Assembly: GCA_043774925.1 (NCBI GenBank)
Contig: JAYVSZ010000041.1
Span: 1-9,022 of the forward strand
Origin: JAYVSZ01 sp043774925
GTDB lineage: Bacteria > Pseudomonadota > Gammaproteobacteria > Burkholderiales > Methylophilaceae
Direction: 5' to 3'
Length of the DNA stretch: 9,022 nucleotides
Part shown: in pieces, positions 6,469-9,022 of the stretch
Position numbering within the stretch: position 1 is the first letter of the stretch
How the letters are laid out: the number at the start of each line of letters is the position of its first letter
The notes under the pieces: model-generated
Databases searched by the model: none
Told to the model about the DNA's origin: nothing
What the model saw: only the letters and a program-made list of their open reading frames with translations
Translations under genes and position numbers: made by a program

Positions 6469-7419
6469 TTAAGCAGCAACTGCATCTGGTGCAGCTGCAT
6501 CTTGGAAAGTCAGCTGCACAAATACGTCTTCCAAACTGGTTTGATCTGGTGCAATTTGGTACAAGCCCCATCCATTTTTCACTGAAGCTTCTACAATCGC
6601 CTCGTGCGGCGTAGCGCCTTCTGCAAAGCGAATGCGCGCCATATTATTCTCGAGCGCTTCCACTTCTGTCACGCCTTTAATTTTTGCCAGTTTCGCTGTG
6701 TCTGGCACATTGTTAAAGCCAACTAAAAGTTTATTGCCAATGCGTTGGCGTTTTAGCACGTCAATGCCGCCGTTAAACACTAGCACGCCTTTGTCGATAA
6801 TCTGCACGTGGTCGCACACCATTTCCACCTCGGGCAAAATGTGCGTAGAAACGATGACACTGTGCTCACGGCCAATCTCTTTAATTAAAGCGCGAATATC
6901 GCGAATTTGAATCGGGTCTAAACCCACCGTTGGCTCATCCAAAATTACTACCATCGGGTTGTGAATAATGGCTTGCGCAATACCGACACGTTGTTGATAA
7001 CCGTTCGACAAATTCTCAATCAGGCGCTTGCTCATATGTGTCAAACCGCAACGTTCTTTGGCGTTTTCTACGGCTTTTTTGATATGTTTTGCGCTTACTT
7101 TGTGCAAACGCGCGGCGATGGTTAAATATTCATCGACCGTGAACTCCTTATAGAGCGGACGCATTTCTGGCAAGTAACCAATCAGTGCTTTCGCTTCTTT
7201 TGGGTTTTCAATCATGTCGATGCCGCAAATTTTTACGCTACCCGCGCTTGGCGCGAGGTTGCCCGTGAGCATTTTCATGGTGGTGGATTTACCCGCGCCG
7301 TTTGGCCCTAAAAATCCTAACACTTGGCCTTTTGCGAGATTAAAACTGACATCGCTCACGGCTGGACGCCCGCCATAAAGCCGCGTCAGCTCAATTGCTT
7401 CTACTGTAAAATTATTCAT
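6469..7419 (-). CDS. ABC transporter ATP-binding protein, GldA/CcmA-like
   Basis: The nucleotide-binding subunit of the same system, 316 residues. Motifs in order: Walker A GPNGAGKST (38-46), the Q-loop region GYLPEMRPLY (81-90), signature LSNGYQQR (137-144), Walker B MVVILDEP (156-163) with catalytic E162, D-loop VGLDP (165-169), and switch histidine H193. All are consistent with an active ATPase. At the Q-loop position there is Glu rather than Gln, and the signature has NGY instead of GGQ; both variants are common in the GldA-like branch as I recall it. After the core (to about 215) comes a C-terminal domain of about 100 residues, typical of ATPases that pair with ABC-2 permeases. The tail is Ala-rich (AAAPDAVAA). 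This is the first gene of the minus-strand unit; its ribosome binding site is weak (AAGAAA a few bases before the ATG). Confidence 0.95.
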   Translation of the reverse strand: MNNFTVEAIELTRLYGGRPAVSDVSFNLAKGQVLGFLGPNGAGKSTTMKMLTGNLAPSAGSVKICGIDMIENPKEAKALIGYLPEMRPLYKEFTVDEYLTIAARLHKVSAKHIKKAVENAKERCGLTHMSKRLIENLSNGYQQRVGIAQAIIHNPMVVILDEPTVGLDPIQIRDIRALIKEIGREHSVIVSTHILPEVEMVCDHVQIIDKGVLVFNGGIDVLKRQRIGNKLLVGFNNVPDTAKLAKIKGVTEVEALENNMARIRFAEGATPHEAIVEASVKNGWGLYQIAPDQTSLEDVFVQLTFQDAAAPDAVAA

Positions 7420-7597
7420 AATTTCTTAAAATCACCACATAAAACTCCCTGCATTAGGAAACAATATTTGTAGATAAGTTTCACGCAAAAAGCTATAGTC
7501 ATACTTAATTAAGGTTAATTTCCACCAACCCTTAATTATGGATGAACTTGTAACAACTGTCACGGACTAAACAGCACCTTATTTAAGATATTAATTA
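7420..7597. promoter_or_regulatory. Divergent intergenic region, presumed to hold both promoters
   Basis: These 178 bases separate the ABC unit (minus) from the TPR gene (plus), so a promoter in each direction is expected. No strong sigma-70 pair was found. On the plus strand TATAGT (7494-7499) is a good -10 match, but the nearest TTG element (TTGTAG, 7468) is 20 bases away, which is too far. On the minus strand TTGCGT (7488-7483) and TATTGT (7466-7461) have 16-base spacing but match poorly. The motif TTAATTAA occurs at 7505-7512 and 7591-7598. Confidence 0.4.
7506..7538. repeat. Imperfect inverted repeat, possible operator or leader hairpin
   Basis: TAATTAAGGTT (7506-7516) pairs with AACCCTTAATTA (7527-7538): 11 base pairs with one bulged C at 7529 and a 10-base spacer. 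There is no T-run after it, so it is not an obvious terminator. Its central position between divergent genes suggests a protein-binding site, or a 5' leader structure of the TPR mRNA. Confidence 0.45.
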
Positions 7598-9022
7598 ATG
7601 CCACAATTAAAAAAAATAGCCGCTTCATTACTCATCTGTTTTGCTAGCGTAACCAGCATCGGCGCGCTTGCCGCAAGCAACGCAAGCGTAAAACCCACCA
7701 TCACTACCGCCAACGCAGAGTTCGTATATAAGTATCTGCTTGCCGAAATCGCCGGGCAACGCGGTGATATTGTGCTGGCAAGCCGATTATTTTTAGATTT
7801 AGCCGTACAAACGCGCGATGCGCGCTTGGCCGAACGCGCTGCCAGAACCGCTGCCTATGCACGCCAGCCAGGATTAGCGCTGCAAGCCGCCAGTTTGTGG
7901 GCAGATCTCGATCCTGACTCGCTTGAAGCGCAGCAAGCATCTAGCCAATTATTAGTTGCCAGCGGCAACTTAAAAGAAGCCAAACCTCACATTAAGCAAC
8001 TTTTGGCCAAAGAAGAAACGCGCGCCAACGGCTTTTTGTACTTAAATGCTTTGTTAGAAGGCCAAAAAGATAAGAATGAAGTATTTCAAGCCGTTAAAGA
8101 ATTTGCTGCGCCCTACCCAAAACTGGCTGAAGCGCACTTCGCCATCGCCCAAGCTGCTTGGCTTGCAGAGCAACAAGACGTTGCCATTAGTGAACTAGCA
8201 GCCGCAGATAAATTGCGCCCAGGCTGGGAAGTGAGCGCGCAAATGCAGGGGCAAATGTTACTAAAAGAATCACCAGATAAAGCCTTAGATTTTTACAAAA
8301 ATTTCCTCGCAAAATACCCAAAAGCCAACGATGTGCGCATGAGTTACGCCAAATTACTGGTGAGCCAAAAACGCTTTGCTGAAGCTAAGCCAGAGTTTGT
8401 TAAGCTAGCTGATGCTGCTAAAGACAGCCCAGAAATCAACGCAGTGGTCGGCTTGCTGTCACTAGAATCAAACGAACTTACGATGGCCGATAAGTATTTT
8501 CAGCAGGCGCTTGATGCTGGTTTTAAAGATTCAAATCAAATCTATCTTTACTTGGGTCGCAGCGCAGAACGCGCCAAAAATGACGCCAAAGCGCTGACTT
8601 GGTACGACAAAATCACGCCTGGCGATCGCTATTTAGATGGCCGACTCTCTGCCGCTAACGTGATTGCGCGCACCAAAAACGTAGATGCCGCCATTAGCAT
8701 GCTAGACGAAGTCAACGACTTAACGCCTGACCAGCAGATCATCGTCATTCAAACGCAAGCCAGCATGCTGGCGCAAGCCAAGCGCAATCAAGAATCGTTC
8801 GATTTAATGGACAAAGCGGTATACAACTTACCAAATAATCCGGAGCTGCTTTACGATTATGCAATGGCGGCTGAGCGCGTGGGCAAGCTTGATTTGATGG
8901 AAACCGAGTTGCGTAAAGTGATTAAAATGAAACCAGATTTTGCAGCGGCCTACAATGCCCTTGGTTACTCGCTCGCAGACCGCAACCTCAAATTGAGTGA
9001 GGCACAATCGCTTATCGAAACC
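7598..9022 (+). CDS. Exported TPR-repeat protein (5' part, runs off window end)
   Basis: An open frame of 475 codons from ATG 7598 to the last base with no stop, so the C-terminus is missing. The N-terminus (MPQLKK, hydrophobic core, GALAAS) is a Sec signal peptide with cleavage near residue 26; a cysteine at 14 does not sit in a good lipobox. The rest is helical and rich in Ala, with TPR-like helix pairs throughout, for example 41-70 (YKYLLAEIAGQRGDIVLASRL), 115-137 (LLVASGNLKEAKPHIKQLL), 248-270 (SYAKLLVSQKRFAEAKPEF), 283-306 (ADKYFQQAL) and 449-475 (AAYNALGYSLADRNLKLSEA). It is expected to be a periplasmic scaffold for protein contacts. In other betaproteobacteria, as I recall, a TPR protein of this kind lies between mutM and lolB-ispE, so lolB may follow outside the window. 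The ribosome binding site is weak (AAGA). Function unknown. Confidence 0.88.
   Translation, partial: MPQLKKIAASLLICFASVTSIGALAASNASVKPTITTANAEFVYKYLLAEIAGQRGDIVLASRLFLDLAVQTRDARLAERAARTAAYARQPGLALQAASLWADLDPDSLEAQQASSQLLVASGNLKEAKPHIKQLLAKEETRANGFLYLNALLEGQKDKNEVFQAVKEFAAPYPKLAEAHFAIAQAAWLAEQQDVAISELAAADKLRPGWEVSAQMQGQMLLKESPDKALDFYKNFLAKYPKANDVRMSYAKLLVSQKRFAEAKPEFVKLADAAKDSPEINAVVGLLSLESNELTMADKYFQQALDAGFKDSNQIYLYLGRSAERAKNDAKALTWYDKITPGDRYLDGRLSAANVIARTKNVDAAISMLDEVNDLTPDQQIIVIQTQASMLAQAKRNQESFDLMDKAVYNLPNNPELLYDYAMAAERVGKLDLMETELRKVIKMKPDFAAAYNALGYSLADRNLKLSEAQSLIET

Noticed and set aside
6549..6900. ATPase with Glu at the Q-loop and NGY signature as a degenerate or inactive subunit
   Set aside because: Walker A, Walker B glutamate, D-loop and switch histidine are all intact, and these variants are common in the GldA-like branch.
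7468..7499. Sigma-70 promoter TTGTAG / TATAGT for the TPR gene
   Set aside because: The 20-base spacing is outside the usual 16-18 range, so it was mentioned but not called.
7538..7570. Ten-codon plus-strand ORF (MDELVTTVTD) upstream of the TPR gene
   Set aside because: No ribosome binding site, no composition suggestive of an attenuator peptide, and a chance ORF of this size is expected.
7704..7940. 78-codon minus-strand ORF
   Set aside because: Antisense to the TPR gene, whose frame is open and signal-peptide led; no independent support.

Overview
The window reads as ordinary chromosome of a Gram-negative proteobacterium. The best guess is a betaproteobacterium, possibly a Methylophilaceae-type methylotroph. 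That rests on the UbiB, MutM and TPR protein sequences, moderate base composition, signal peptides on the periplasmic proteins, and remembered gene order around mutM. It is an inference, because no search could be run. There are no tRNA, rRNA, insertion sequence, phage or CRISPR signals.

Layout. (1) Positions 1-2482, plus strand: the C-terminal half of the ubiquinone-biosynthesis kinase-like protein UbiB (cut by the window start), a small exported DUF2147 protein, and a six-helix membrane diguanylate cyclase. They are separated by 11 and 24 bases and probably share a transcript. (2) Positions 2483-2561: a convergent junction with two hairpins. One has its T-run on the minus strand and the other on the plus strand, so each converging unit seems to have its own terminator. 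(3) Positions 2554-7419, minus strand: a five-gene unit read as ABC ATPase, ABC-2 permease, GldG-like auxiliary membrane protein, DUF4340 membrane-anchored protein, then mutM (formamidopyrimidine-DNA glycosylase). Gaps are 12, 7, 42 and 5 bases. (4) Positions 7420-7597: a divergent intergenic region with an imperfect inverted repeat and AT-rich motifs. (5) Positions 7598-9022, plus strand: an exported TPR-repeat protein that is open to the window end.

How the genes work together. The ATPase, permease, GldG-like and DUF4340 proteins should form one inner-membrane complex related to the Gld-type ABC system. Its substrate and role outside gliding bacteria are unknown, and it is the least understood system here. 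mutM at its tail is a DNA-repair gene that appears to be translated by coupling. The 42-base gap between the GldG-like gene and the DUF4340 gene is unusual: it is filled by two tiny ORFs whose stops and starts overlap end to end, built partly from a 14-base tandem repeat. The diguanylate cyclase has both an intact GGEEF active site and an intact RxxD inhibitory site, so it should make c-di-GMP in response to an unknown membrane signal.
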